From Ephydatia muelleri (lineage: Eukaryota > Porifera > Demospongiae > Spongillida > Spongillidae), in the NCBI GenBank assembly GCA_013339895.1, contig JABACO010000001.1:26030208-26094207 (forward strand): 64,000 nucleotides of DNA, in the 5' to 3' direction. The notes under the pieces are model-generated. The model was not told the origin of the DNA, did no database searches, and saw only the letters and a list, made by a program, of their open reading frames with translations. This document shows, in pieces, positions 36,065 through 46,784 of this stretch. The position numbers and the translations under genes were made by a program. Within the stretch, counting starts at the first letter, position 1. Each line of letters starts with the position of its first letter.

Positions 36065-37157
36065 ACAAGGGATGCGCGCATCCCCCGAACTCCCCATGGT
36101 TCGCATACGCGACCGCTTCCCCGAGCACTTGGGGATCGATTCGATTTGCTCACACAAATACTGCCGTAACTGCCTAGACGTAATATCGAAGTTACTCAGT
36201 CCGCGAGCCTCGTTGAGATCGCTGCAAGACGTTCCCTCGGCACACGGATATATGCCAAGTAGGCGCTACTCTTCCACCGACCCAATGTTTGGATCAAGGA
36301 GTCGTCCACTCCTGCGGGCCCCGATCCGGAAGCTGTGGCCCGCATAATTCCGGTCGTCCACACCGGCTAGGGTCAGAGTTCTCCTCACATGATCCACGAA
36401 GGCGGCCTTTGTCAAAGGACGCCGATCGTAGTGTTGGAACAGAGGCCCCTCCTGGCCACCCCGCACCGATAGGTAAGCCAATAGGGCTACCACTGGGCAC
36501 AGCTGTTTGCCGGTCCTGCCCACGGAGATAGTCACGCCCTTTCTGAAAGGATCCGTCTTGGACGCTTTGAGCGTGAGGTGTATTATTTCTGGCCTCCCAG
36601 CCCTGTCGACTGATACATCGTTCATACTAAGGTGACTCTGGGGGCAGTACGAGTTGAGCGATGGAACTGTCAGCTCCCCTGACCTCATGAAGCCGAAATA
36701 GCACACACACAACCGCCGCCCAAAGCATGATGTTATTGAAATCACGCCCGTTTTTGCTCAGGACGTCCTTCATCTTTAGCAAGAGGGCCGGGGTGATCGG
36801 CAAGCGGGACCGTTTAGCTCCCGGGGTCAACTTCGACCTCTCGATTCTGGCTCCCTTCAACACATACTGCAGTCGGGGCATCTCAGATACGAACGGATCA
36901 CCCAAGCCGCTCATGATTTGAAGGTGACGCACGGCCGAAAGGTACGACTTCATCGTTTGGTGAGATAAGTCATGTACAAACATCCATGCAATGAATCTGC
37001 ACAAAATGTCCTCATTCGTAGGTAGCGGCTGGGTGTGCTCCTCTGCACAGTAAGTCAGATATCGGCCCTGTGCCGAGCAATAGGTACGCCTGGTGGCAGG
37101 GGCAAGGGACTCCCGAAGGAGTCTCTCAGCCACCTGACCCAGGTCTTGTTGGTCCAT
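36065..37157 (-). pseudogene. YR-1 tyrosine recombinase, two frameshifts
   Basis: Integrase of the retroelement, of the phage-integrase fold. It starts MDQQDLGQVAERLLRESLAP at 37157. An N-terminal core-binding region (HDLSHQTMKSYLSAVRHLQI) is followed by YFGFMRSGELTVPSL with the first catalytic Arg, reached only after a frame change near 36700. The next motif GHSFRIGA (His-x-x-Arg) is followed by a second frame change near 36315 before LIQTLGRWKSSAYLAYIRVP with the catalytic Tyr. The coding region overlaps the end of the RT gene by 103 bases. Not functional as read; sequencing error cannot be excluded. Confidence 0.82.
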
Positions 37158-38875
37158 TCTCCAGGTACCCAGCCCAGTTGTTGTAACCAGAGTGGAATCA
37201 CCGTTGGGTCGTCGTCCGCCTCCGGTACCTTAGAACGGAAGGAAGACAGCCGGTTACGTGACAGATCATCAGCTCTGTCGTTGTCCGCCCCTGCTATATG
37301 GCGAGCCACTAGGGAGAAGCTATACTTGGCCTCCGCAAAATGGATACATCTCAGGATATGGGATAGATGTACGTCCTTCGAGTTGCCGTGGTTTATGACA
37401 TCCACTACTGCCCGATTGTCACAGTTCCAACAGACAACTCCCCCTCTCCAATGAACCCCCCAAACAAAACAGCCCCACATTATGGGGACAAACTCCTTTA
37501 CCGAGATGGACCAATCGCTCGTCTCCCCCGTCCACGGGATTTGCAGCCAACGTGTACCCCAATATGCTCCGCAACCCCAACTGCCAGACGCGTCGCTCCA
37601 CACTCGGTGGTCCGGGTTCTCCTTCTGGCTGTCCCATAGCATCGACACACCATTCCATTGGGGCAAGAATGTAAACCACCACCCTATGTCCGATCGACAT
37701 TCACCGTTGAGGCGGATGCATCGGTTCAGGTTCCGGGTACCAGCGGACACGTTTATTAACCGGCGTAGGAAACGCCTACCTGGGCGGACTACCTTACACG
37801 CGTGGCTCAGCACACCTATCAACGACAGTAGCTCACGCTTCGTGCAACTCTTACGCCCGTACCACTCCTTAATTGCCGCCGTCAGCAATCCCAGTTTCTT
37901 CTCCGGAAGGCGGAGCTCCATAGCCTCTGTGTCGACCTCAATGCCTAGGAATGTCAGGCAAGTGGCTGGCCCCTCCAGCTTCTCCACCGCTAGGGGGACC
38001 CCCAACCGCTCGCACGACTCCAGGACTGCATCCAGGGCTTTCCTACATTTCCTACTGTGGGCTGGGCCGAGCAGTATGAAATCATCTAGATAGTGGTCCA
38101 CGTGATCCACTCCCCTTCTTTGGAATATCCATTCCAACAAGTCTGCTAGCGCGGTGAAGATCTTTGGCGCCGAACGTAGCCCAAATGGTAGAGCCGTGTC
38201 TACATATGCTTGACCCTGCCACTCCATGCCTAACAGCAAGCGATCGTCCGGGTGCACGGGCATCAATCGGTAGGCATTCCTTATATCCACCTTCGCCATC
38301 AGTGCCCCTCTTCCCAGCGCTAGGATCGTCTTTGCAACGTCGTCTACCCTAATGTACGACAACGTGCACAGCTCACTATCGATCCCGTCGTTCACACTTC
38401 TCCCGTGAGGGGATGACAGGTCTACTATCAGCCGCCATTTTCCGGTCTGGTGCCCCTTAGGTATTACCCCGAACGGGCTGAAGTGCAAACCTTCTACCGC
38501 TTCTGGCATACCCATTCGTATAATCCTTTCTTGAGCACACTCTTCTTTGAGGTAGTCCTCTACAACCTGCCTGTTCTCCCCTGCAGAGCGGAGGTTAGCT
38601 TTAGCGCTAACACAGGTGTACTTCGAGTAGTCAAACCCAACTAGGAAGCCATCCCTTATTCCAGAGAGGACGTAACCCACCAGGTCCTCGTCTGGATGGC
38701 CTACCAGGGCTCTCTCCCACTCCTTCACCTTCAGAGGGGTGGATATTGTCTGCAGAACAGTTGGTATTCTGCTGCTTCTCACTGCCACACAACTGTCTAA
38801 AGCCAACAGCCTGCCTGTGTATGATGTTCGTGTTTCTGGGCCTATGAATGAATGTAGTGCAGGTGCAAGATACAT
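37055..38875 (-). CDS. YR-1 reverse transcriptase-RNase H
   Basis: An intact frame of 606 residues. The RT domain contains SPFGVIPKGHQTGKWRLIVD, LMAKVDIRNAYRLMPVHPDD, LPFGLRSAPKIFTALADLLE and the catalytic HYLDDFILLG. RNase H follows with RVWSDASGSWGCGAYWG, the Glu-containing ISVKEFVPIMWG and WNCDNRAVVDVIN. It would copy the element RNA. No protease or aspartic motif is present, in line with tyrosine-recombinase elements. The C-terminal 34 codons overlap the recombinase start in another frame, and the YR-2 copy has exactly the same overlap of 103 bases. The start is the first Met of the frame; an upstream intron is possible. Confidence 0.92.
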   Translation of the reverse strand: MYLAPALHSFIGPETRTSYTGRLLALDSCVAVRSSRIPTVLQTISTPLKVKEWERALVGHPDEDLVGYVLSGIRDGFLVGFDYSKYTCVSAKANLRSAGENRQVVEDYLKEECAQERIIRMGMPEAVEGLHFSPFGVIPKGHQTGKWRLIVDLSSPHGRSVNDGIDSELCTLSYIRVDDVAKTILALGRGALMAKVDIRNAYRLMPVHPDDRLLLGMEWQGQAYVDTALPFGLRSAPKIFTALADLLEWIFQRRGVDHVDHYLDDFILLGPAHSRKCRKALDAVLESCERLGVPLAVEKLEGPATCLTFLGIEVDTEAMELRLPEKKLGLLTAAIKEWYGRKSCTKRELLSLIGVLSHACKVVRPGRRFLRRLINVSAGTRNLNRCIRLNGECRSDIGWWFTFLPQWNGVSMLWDSQKENPDHRVWSDASGSWGCGAYWGTRWLQIPWTGETSDWSISVKEFVPIMWGCFVWGVHWRGGVVCWNCDNRAVVDVINHGNSKDVHLSHILRCIHFAEAKYSFSLVARHIAGADNDRADDLSRNRLSSFRSKVPEADDDPTVIPLWLQQLGWVPGEWTNKTWVRWLRDSFGSPLPLPPGVPIARHRADI

Positions 38876-38909
38876 GCATTTCTCAAAACATCACACCACT
38901 ACTGCCCTC

Positions 38910-39165
38910 ATCCCCTGATCCGTGTCAGTAATTCAGTGTCACACCTTACCAAAGTTAGGTGGAGTTTACATGGCACCAGATCAGACCAGAGAGCATTATT
39001 TTTATTTATTTCTTCTATTATGCTTCTTACTTCCATCTACAACCTCTCATCTCACCCCATCCCCACCAATCTCGGGATGGTTGATGCAAGTAATGGTTGT
39101 AAGTCACACTCTGCTTGCGCAGGTGGAGTTTACCTGACCACACCGACCCACGAGAAGAGGTTGAT
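38910..39165. repeat. Duplicated gag-RT spacer motif in YR-1
   Basis: Two related copies (about 38935-38995 and 39070-39150) share GTCACAC and then AGGTGGAGTTTACMTGRC. The same motif pair is present in YR-2 at 56697-56930, so it is a conserved non-coding part of the elements. Confidence 0.6.
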
Positions 39166-39267
39166 CTGCCCCCCCCCCCCCACACACACACACACACAGG
39201 TGTTTCTAAGCCTATTAAGGTCCCACTTTAATATGCTGGTTTCAACACGGTTTACCAACAGAAGTCA

Positions 39268-41810
39268 CTACTTAGCCGCTCCTTTCTTGCACTCTGCACT
39301 TGGGTGCCTGCCACCACACAGTGCACACTTGTGCTGAAAGCGGCACTTCAGGTTGTAGGGGCATGACCCCTCCCTATTATAGCGATAGCATATATCCGGC
39401 TTCATCTTGCTCTCCCGCTCCACTTTGACCGGCTTCGTACCAAAGTCTCCCTGCTGTGGTGGATTTGCCACCCTCCTAGCCCTGCACTGGTTAAACAGCT
39501 GAGGATCCAGCTGAGACCAGGCCTTGTTCCCTGTGACCGCAGCCATCTGTCGGAACCTGAGGTCATACTCCCTCCATGCTGGTTCCTCATACTCCCGGTG
39601 TGACCGGAGGATATGCAGCATGTAGGCCAACATTTCAGGCATCATACCCGGGTGCTTCGCCCCCACTGCAGCAGTGTAAATTGTGAAACACATGGTCCAC
39701 GTCCGAACATCCTCCACTGACTTCTTCTTGGCCCGAGCCACCTCCAGGCCAGGGAGGATCACATAGCGGCGAGGATCTGGCTCTGGGTCTAACACCTCCT
39801 GCCACTGGGCAGGTCGGAGATCCGCCATATCGACAAATTCTAATGCCTGGATCCGTTCCACCAGCCTCTTTGCCAAGGGAGGGAAACCATTGCCCACCGA
39901 TACGTATGACAGTCGACTGGAGCCTGCTGCCTCCTCTTGTGGCCACCACCAGTTGGCACCCTCTGCTCTCCCACCCCCAGCAGTAGCCAGAAGCTGACCC
40001 ACAGACTGCAGGTTTGTACTAGCACCTTCTGCCAGTCTCTGTTGCGCCAGAACCCTCTGCTGCTCCCCTCGCACTGACAACTGTGGGACCTGATCCAAGG
40101 AGGGTTCTACCCCTACTGCCCCTGCATAAGGAAATTGGCCCTTCATAGCCAGTCTACAGCTGGCCCCCCCCCCCCCCCCCACCATGCCTCTGATGAATGT
40201 CAAGTCTACCCCCATTTGCTATTGACATGGCCTAAGTCCGCAACTACTGGGTATCCCTTCCAGTCATTTCTGCAGCGCTAACTTCCCACTGCTGGGTAAC
40301 CCTCCCTAGCTATTAGCATAGCCCACCTCTGTTCCTACTGAGTATACATCTAGCCACTTATGCAACCCCGCCCCCTTCACTACTGCGTCTCAACATCCAG
40401 CTACTAGCATAGGCCCTCTCTGCTCCTACTGAGAATTCATTCCTAACCATTTACGTAGCCTATTCCCACCACTACTGGGTCTCCAACCCCAGCCATTACC
40501 ACGGCTATTGGGTCTCCACTCCCTGCCATTACCACGACTACTGGGTAACCACTCCCAGCCATTTCCATGACTACCGGGATCCATTCTTAGCCATTTCCAT
40601 GACTACTGGGTAACCACTCCCAGCCATTTTCATGACTACCGGGTATCCATTCCCAGCCATTTCCACGACTACTGGGTAACCACTCCCAGCCATTTCCATG
40701 ACTACTGGGTATCCATTCCCAGTCATTTCCACGACTACTGGGACTCCATTCCCAGCCATTTACGTGGCCTCTTACCCGCCACTACTGGGACTCCATTCCC
40801 AGCCCTTTACGTGGCCTCTTACCCGCCACTACTGGGACTCCATTCCCAGCCATTTACGTGGCCTCTTATCCACCACTACTGGGACTCTATTCCCAGCCAT
40901 TTACGTGGCCTCTTACCCGCCACTACTGGGACTCCATTCCCAGCCCTTTACGTGGCCTCTTACCCGCCACTACTGGGACTCCATTCCCAGCCATTTACGT
41001 GGCCTCTTATCCACCACTACTGGGACTCTATTCCCAGCCATTTATGTGGCCTCTTACCCGCCACTACTGGGACTTCATTCCCAGCCATTTACGTGGCCTC
41101 TTATCCACCACTACTAGGACTTCATTCCCAGCCATTTACGTGGCCTCTTACCCACCACTACTGGGACTTTATTCCCAGCCATTTACGTGGCCTCTTACCC
41201 ACCAATACTGGGACTCCATTCCCAGCCATTTACGTGGCCTCTTACCCGCCACTACTGGGACTTCATTCCCAGCCATTTACGTGGCCTCTTACCCACCACT
41301 ACTGGGACTTCATTCCCAGCCATTTACGTGGCCTCTTATCCGCCACTACTGAGACTTCATTCCCAGCCATTTACGTGGCCCCCCTTTCCTGCCCCTACTG
41401 GTTATCCATTCCCAGCCATTTACGTGGCCTTTCGTTATTCACCGTTTAAAGCTGCACTACAAACCATATTATCCAGCTCTTCATTTTCGCTTACCCGTCG
41501 TCCCACCAGACGGCAATGACTCAGGCTGCTGCTGCTGCTGCTGCTGACTCCGGCCTTCGTCAAACACCTCCTTGGCCACGCACCTCATCACCGTCTTCAG
41601 GCTCTCCAGGGTTATCTCGACCCTCTGCTGGCTCTCTCTGCTGGTACCCTCGATCCTCTGCTGGTTCCCTCTGCTGGTACCCTCGACCCTCTGCTGGTTC
41701 GTTGAGGAAGCATCCTGCTGGTTCGCTGAGGAAGCATCCTGCTGTACTTGTGCAGATGTCGCACCCTGTTGCCCTTGCATATCCGCTGCTTGGTTCCCCT
41801 TTTCAGCCAT
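39268..41810 (-). CDS. YR-1 gag-like protein, two exons, zinc knuckle
   Basis: Exon 1 (41810-41495) starts MAEKGNQAADMQGQQGATSA and is Gln/Ser-rich with EGTSRGNQQR repeats; it ends at a GTAAGCG donor. Exon 2 (40121-39268) joins in phase after a CAG acceptor. It contains FPPLAKRLVERIQALEFVDM, LDPEPDPRRYVILPGLEVAR and a cysteine-rich tail with CYRYNREGSCPYNLKCRF and CALCGGRHPSAECKK, probably a CCCH plus CCHC nucleic-acid-binding module. The 1.37-kb intron holds a minisatellite. YR-2 has the same exon layout. Role inferred: capsid-like protein binding the element RNA. Confidence 0.85.
40480..41430. repeat. 47-base minisatellite in the YR-1 gag intron, hairpin-bearing
   Basis: About 14 tandem 47-base units from 40745 to 41400 are preceded by shorter, more variable units of about 33 bases (from 40480). 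Each has a palindromic core such as CTGGGACTCCATTCCCAG followed by CCATTTACGTGG. The YR-2 intron has a related array with core CTAGGGGTCCACCCCTAG. Long ORFs reading SQPFTWPLTRHYWD are artefacts. Confidence 0.9.
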
Positions 41811-41836
41811 CAGGAAACGCAAAAAAAAAAAAAAAA

Positions 41837-41979
41837 TAGATCTAGGCAAGCAGATGCGTCAGCCGCAGTAGAAATGGCGGATCAATAATGACACACGTGT
41901 TCGCTCGCCCTTTGCGCTTGCGCGGTCGCCCTACTTGATGCGCACCTGTTGGGTTAACTGTATTTAAACGGTATTTAAA
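41837..41979 (-). repeat. Split direct repeat A1 (5' end of YR-1)
   Basis: Matches A2. Lies just upstream of the gag start codon at 41810, so it probably holds the promoter. Confidence 0.85.
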
Positions 41980-42040
41980 GAATATACGAATTATTAAATA
42001 TTTAAAGTTATTATTCGTATTTAACTTTATTTATTCAGTA

Positions 42041-42207
42041 TTGAAGACATCGGCCACCCGATTTGGCCACAAACTATTTCAACCCTCCTCCGCAAACGCA
42101 CACACACGCACAAAATGGAACTAGAAATCCGACACAGTGTCTCTGCTGTACGCAAATACTAGTAGACATGACACTTGGATACTTACCCCGACAACTTCAG
42201 GTGGGCG
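42041..42207. repeat. Ancestral flank between two TA insertion sites
   Basis: About 167 bases starting TTGAAGACATCGGCCACCCG and ending GGTGGGCG, repeated at 47191-47351. In this copy both ends are occupied by transposons. Confidence 0.85.
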
Positions 42208-42209
42208 TA

Positions 42210-44640
42210 CACAACGAAAAGTTTGTTCACGGTACAGGGGTGTATAACCTTCGACAGGATTGTTTACGGGGTCGATATGAGAGGTGTAGAACAAGTCGGT
42301 ACACGACCGAAAGGTACCACCCCTGATATATGCTGTAGCTAACAACTTGTATCGATCCAGTCAACTACCTGCAACAGGGTCGTAAACAACCTGTACAAAA
42401 ACAGATGAAATCCTTATATGGACTTTCACTACCGTAATTCCAATTAAATGATAAAGTGATAAAGTGCATTGCAACTGTTAATATAAAACACAATACAAGT
42501 TTTTACAAAACACAATACACATTAAGGCAATACAGCAACTGTGTCCAGTCATGTAAGAACACAAGCTTGGTATCTGCAACTTGCTCCCGCTCCACAGTGT
42601 TAAGAATTACAGATTTTTCAAATTTGCAGTGGTTTCCACATTCGTGGACCATTGAAACTGCCTTTTGAATCCTTGTGCTGTCCACAGTAAATAGTGTCCG
42701 TGATAGGGTGAAAAGTGGACATTCAAAATCATTAAACAGTGGCTGTCCATTAGGTAGCTGCAGTGCCAAGAAACCTTGTACCAGGCAAAGGGTACGACCC
42801 GACTTAAGTTGGATTGTTGTCAGTAGCTGACCCTATTTGAACTGGGATAAGAGATAAAATCATAACAAAAAACTACATGAAGAGTTTTTTTACCTCACAG
42901 AATGGAGGGTGCAATTCGACATAATCCCCCGAATGGACCAGCTCTGAACAGTTGGAGACGACTGCTCTGTACTCTTGTACGTTGTCATCCATACTGCCCA
43001 GGTGTGTGATGACACTATAGGGAGTCTCGAGCTGTTGCAGTTCTAGAATCGTCCCGTCAATTATGGTAGCATGGACCTTGAGAAGGTTTAGTTTCCCATT
43101 GTAGGATGTTGCCTATAAAAAATTTATAGACACATAAAATTATCCAATACATATAGCTTACAACTCACCATACGTGCTGTTCCAGGCTTATAAATCTCTC
43201 TGTCTGCATTCAAAAGCTTGCTTGGAATGGAGTTAAAAAACCCTTGTACTTCATGTGTATCGTAAAGGTCTTTAACACCTTTACTGCATCTTGTAAAGCT
43301 GGAGTTGAATACATGGATACAAATATCAGATGTGTTACCTTTCATTGCTGTTAAACAATCCTCCGCCACAAATGTAGCGCAGATGTTCTACAATAGCAAA
43401 GTGGTTAGCAATATCACGACTAGGAGCTTGCTTATTCCCATAGATATTTTGCAGACGCACTGAAGAGTTAAAAGACTCACACCTGTATTTGAGATACTTT
43501 AACTGTAAATCCATGCATAACCAAAATCAATTTCCTGCACAATGCGTTTATACCACACGTACACAAACACAACACAAAAACAGTGTACACATACTCACAC
43601 ACACACAGCACAAACACACACATGCACACACACACATGCGCACACATGCAGACACACACACACATGCACACACATACACACACACAAACACATCTCTCAC
43701 ATGGACATATACTCTCAAACGCACACCGGCACACAAACACTGAAATACACAAAACACACACACACACAAACAACTCACAACCAAACAACCATACACAATC
43801 CTCTCTCACACATACCACACACACACAACCAAACAACCATACACAATCGTCTCTCACACACCACACACACACACACAACCAAACAACCATCTCTCACACA
43901 CACACCACACACACCACACACACCACACACACCACACACAATGTACAGATGTACCGTTCTGCACTGAAGGCTGAAGTTGGACCATAGTCTTGCATACTCT
44001 CAACAAGATGAAGGAAGTAATGAACCTTCTGCTTGCGTAAGAGGGAGGGCATGAAGTCTCTTACGGTATGCACAAACCCCACACAGATCTGATGCAAAGT
44101 GTCAGCCTCAGCAGGGTCAAAGAAATCGCAATACGCAATACGGAACACCTGCAAAGCACAAAGTTTATACCAATAAAGTTTCAACTTGTATGCCTTACCT
44201 TTGACAGTGCCAATAGTACTTTTTGCTGTCCCTCTGTGAGGTACGGGCTTATAATAAAGAGCGCCATCTGAGACCAGGCCTTGTAGTCTCTCCCCATGCA
44301 CAAATGACTTGCGATGATAGCACACATTGCCATGAACTTTCACGTGAAATCCTGAAAAGTTGAAAGCTTTCATCCGAGCTAGTATTTCTTCCTTCTGCGC
44401 CTTGGAGAATGTAGCCATTACTTCTATGAGGAAATACTTTACAGGACCAAGCAGAAGAGTATGCAGCAACTCCAGTGGAAAACATCTGTAGTGAAATTTA
44501 GTAATTTATCAATCGTCGTTATATTACAGCTTACCTGTATGCATCACCAGGTATATGTAAGAGTGGGTTGGTGTCCTCCCAAACACCGTACAACGTGCGA
44601 TGTTGATCTTTCAACTGTTGTGTGCGTTGAGAAGAGATCA
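42210..44640 (-). mobile_element. Truncated second copy of element I
   Basis: The left terminus CACAACGAAAAGTT is preserved (42210, after TA at 42208-42209). Sequence is nearly identical to 23819-26330 and covers the transposase from within exon 10 to the stop (about 42503). It stops abruptly at 44640 and continues as receptor copy B. Small changes include a 4-base insertion in the exon for HKSFVGRD (frame change near 44297), a shortened CA intron and a one-base loss near 43290. The gene is a 3' fragment and cannot be functional. Confidence 0.88.
43560..43945. repeat. CA-rich intron repeat of the truncated element I
   Basis: Counterpart of 25150-25632, with the pure CA run largely replaced by ACACACCAC units. 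Confidence 0.85.
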
Positions 44641-46436
44641 AGCAATGTTCACACCAGTCACCACTACCAGCCCAGCACTGGATCAGTACATGACCTCCTG
44701 CAATACATCATATGTGTGGCACAATGCATGCACACAACACTAGGGTCATTATGATGATAAAAAAATAGTGGACAGATGTAGTATAGAAATTACCATGACG
44801 CTGTATTAAATACTCATACACATGTGCATGTTCAAATGGATATGGGTCCCTATATCAACATGACACATTCACTGTTGTATGAAGGCTGTCAGTGTGTGTG
44901 CAAAGATGACACTTACTGGGGATGGTAGATGTTCTTATGTGTTTCAAGGCTGCTGGTGGCTCCACTACTTCTGCTCATGACGCTTCAGTACAGTCTTGAT
45001 CAGCACTTGGTACACTTCCGTGAAGGTTTGAGGAGGTTGGCTTCTGCTCTTCATCTGGTCCCTGAAGATCTGTACAATGATGGCACAGTTAAGGGGACAA
45101 TACATTAAGCCATGGATGTGAGGATGATGTTCAAGATAGGACATCAGCTGGTCCCTTAACTCCTTGTTGTGTTCAAGGGCTGCATCAACATACTCCTGGA
45201 TCTCTTCCTTACCAAAGCCAATCACCTCAATGTACTGACACTTCTGATCTGGACACAGCTGATGGAGGTTTTCATTAGCTAGATGTGACAGGCCTGAAGT
45301 TGAAGTGATGTGAGGACCTTGTTCCCGCTTGTTCGCGACTAGATACCAGCACTGTCATCTTGGGAAGCACCACCCCTCTGATGATGTTAGCAAAGATGGA
45401 TGATTTCTGTAGGTCTGGGGACAGCTCATCGTAGCCATCAAGAACCATCATCACGCCATCTCCTTTGTTACTGTTGATCCACTCCATAACTGCCTCATGC
45501 TCTTGCTTTGGTTGCTCTTCATAGCGGAAGAGGTCAGACACACACTTGGCATGCTGCACTCTCTCATCTCTCAAACGTAAGAGGACAACCAGATGGTAGT
45601 CATGAAGGATCTCCTTATGAGCCCAGCACACCCCAAGGTGCCAGCTGAATGTTGATTTCCCTATCCCGGGAATCCCTTCCACTATGATGCATCTAGCCCT
45701 CTCCCCATCACCTAGTACACCAACCTGCATGGAGTGGAAGACACACATTGAATGATCATGTACTGCTTCCTTTGCAAATGTAACTTTGGTTAACGTATTT
45801 GCAGCCTGGTCATGCTAACACTTACTTGACCAATTGTGATGGATCTTTTCAGTTTTTTAACCTCTTCTATCTTGGCATGGATCATTGCCAGAGTGCAAGT
45901 CACTTCCTTCTCCTTGGGGAAGTCTTCAATGCTCTCAATTGTAGACAAGTTGATGTAATGTATGGAAACTACACGTAGCCATTGTTCCCCACATGGCTTG
46001 ACTTTATATACACCCTTCAAGTACTCTGCATACTTCACTACTCCATCAGTGGTGGATTGATTGGAGGTACTAGCTATGGTGGAAAGTTAAGAGAACATAC
46101 ATGTAGCATATTAAAGTGTAGTGTGGTAAACTATACATGATCTATTACCTTGTGATTTGCTCTTCTCCAATGCTTCAACACGATCAGCAGTAGCATTGTT
46201 CTGTATAGCTCTCAGCACCTTCACTAATGCTAGGTAAGTAGCATTACATGACTTTGTCCTCTTCCATTCCAATAACATTGTTTCCCTCTTGTCTCCTTCA
46301 CTGCTCCCCTCACGGTCAATATCTCTGACTTTCTGATCACTAAGAAGTCTTCGGCCAACACGCACCCAATCAAAGTCATATTCAGCTATGTTGTAGATGT
46401 CTTCTTCACTGCACTCCATGTTCAGTAAACCTGGCA
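44641..46436 (-). pseudogene. NOD-like receptor copy B, truncated and interrupted
   Basis: Minus strand. The Death exon begins at 46430 (EYDFDWVRVGRRLLSDQKV); the linker exon begins near 46073 (SIHYINLSTIESIEDF). The NACHT exon begins near 45726 with Walker A GIPGIGKST and Walker B MMVLDGYDEL intact. About 58 foreign bases (45281-45338) replace a few receptor bases after VLVSSR and close the frame. Downstream NACHT sequence resumes at 45280 (MIGFGKEEIQEYVDAALEHN), but the rest ends at the junction with the truncated element I at 44640/44641. No winged-helix, helical or LRR exons follow, so this copy cannot make a full receptor. It is more diverged from copies A and C than those are from each other. 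Confidence 0.85.
45281..45338 (-). other. Patch of LRR-exon sequence inserted in the NACHT exon of copy B
   Basis: Bases 45293-45326 (34 bases, CCTGAAGTTGAAGTGATGTG and onward) match the LRR exons of units 2 and 4 in copy A (about 12768-12801 and 15927-15960) in the same orientation. Copies A and C have no such sequence here. It looks like a templated insertion or conversion patch from a paralogous LRR exon. Confidence 0.8.
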
Positions 46437-46784
46437 TATGTGGAAAACACACAGAGATTCATGCAAATGTATTACATCAAGACTAATATGTGCAATGAGG
46501 TCAGAAAGGGCATAACTGGCTGGTTCATTCCATGTCAGATTAGTTTACATTCAGTCTATTCCCTGTACCCGGTTAGAGGGCATAGGACCACAACATCTTG
46601 CATGCACGTGGGATTGGTGACAATGGCCAACCAACGTGTGTTGGAGGAGAGTTGAAATAAACTAAAGTAAACCACAATTGAAAGAGTTGTAGCTAAGAAC
46701 CAAAGTGTGGCACGTCAAATGCATGCTGCTGAAAGCTTGAAAGTGATTGAGCATCCCAGAAGCTATCTGCTTTAGCTACACGTC

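Larger units (their letters stand above)
35561..41979 (-). mobile_element. YR-1: tyrosine-recombinase retrotransposon with split direct repeats
   Basis: Read on the minus strand the order is A1 (41979-41837), gag (two exons), RT-RNase H, tyrosine recombinase, B1 (36063-35911), A2 (35912-35764), B2 (35713-35561). This A1 ... B1-A2-B2 arrangement is the split direct repeat layout known for Ngaro and PAT elements; gene order and RNase H resemble DIRS. B1 and B2 differ at about two positions; A2 carries about 10 extra bases relative to A1. No target duplication is seen, as expected for recombinase-based integration. It sits inside pogo element 2. Confidence 0.88.
32890..42038 (+). mobile_element. 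Pogo-type element 2, split by a tyrosine-recombinase retroelement
   Basis: The left end CTGAATAAATAAAGTTAAAT (32890) is matched in inverted orientation at the right end (to 42038); TA borders are at 32888-32889 and 42039-42040. The coding half is 32890-35560. A retroelement occupies 35561-41979 and only about 60 bases of the right terminus remain beyond it. Without the insert the element is about 2.7 kb, similar to its neighbour. An allied empty site is at 47189-47190. Confidence 0.85.

Noticed and set aside
40745-41400. CRISPR-like regular repeat array
   Set aside because: Units are continuous tandem repeats without distinct spacers, in a eukaryotic transposon intron.
40698-41519. Plus-strand ORFs of 110-212 residues with SQPFTWPLTRHYWD repeats
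   Set aside because: They read the intronic minisatellite antisense to the YR-1 gag gene; the 47-base unit is not a multiple of three, so all frames look similar.
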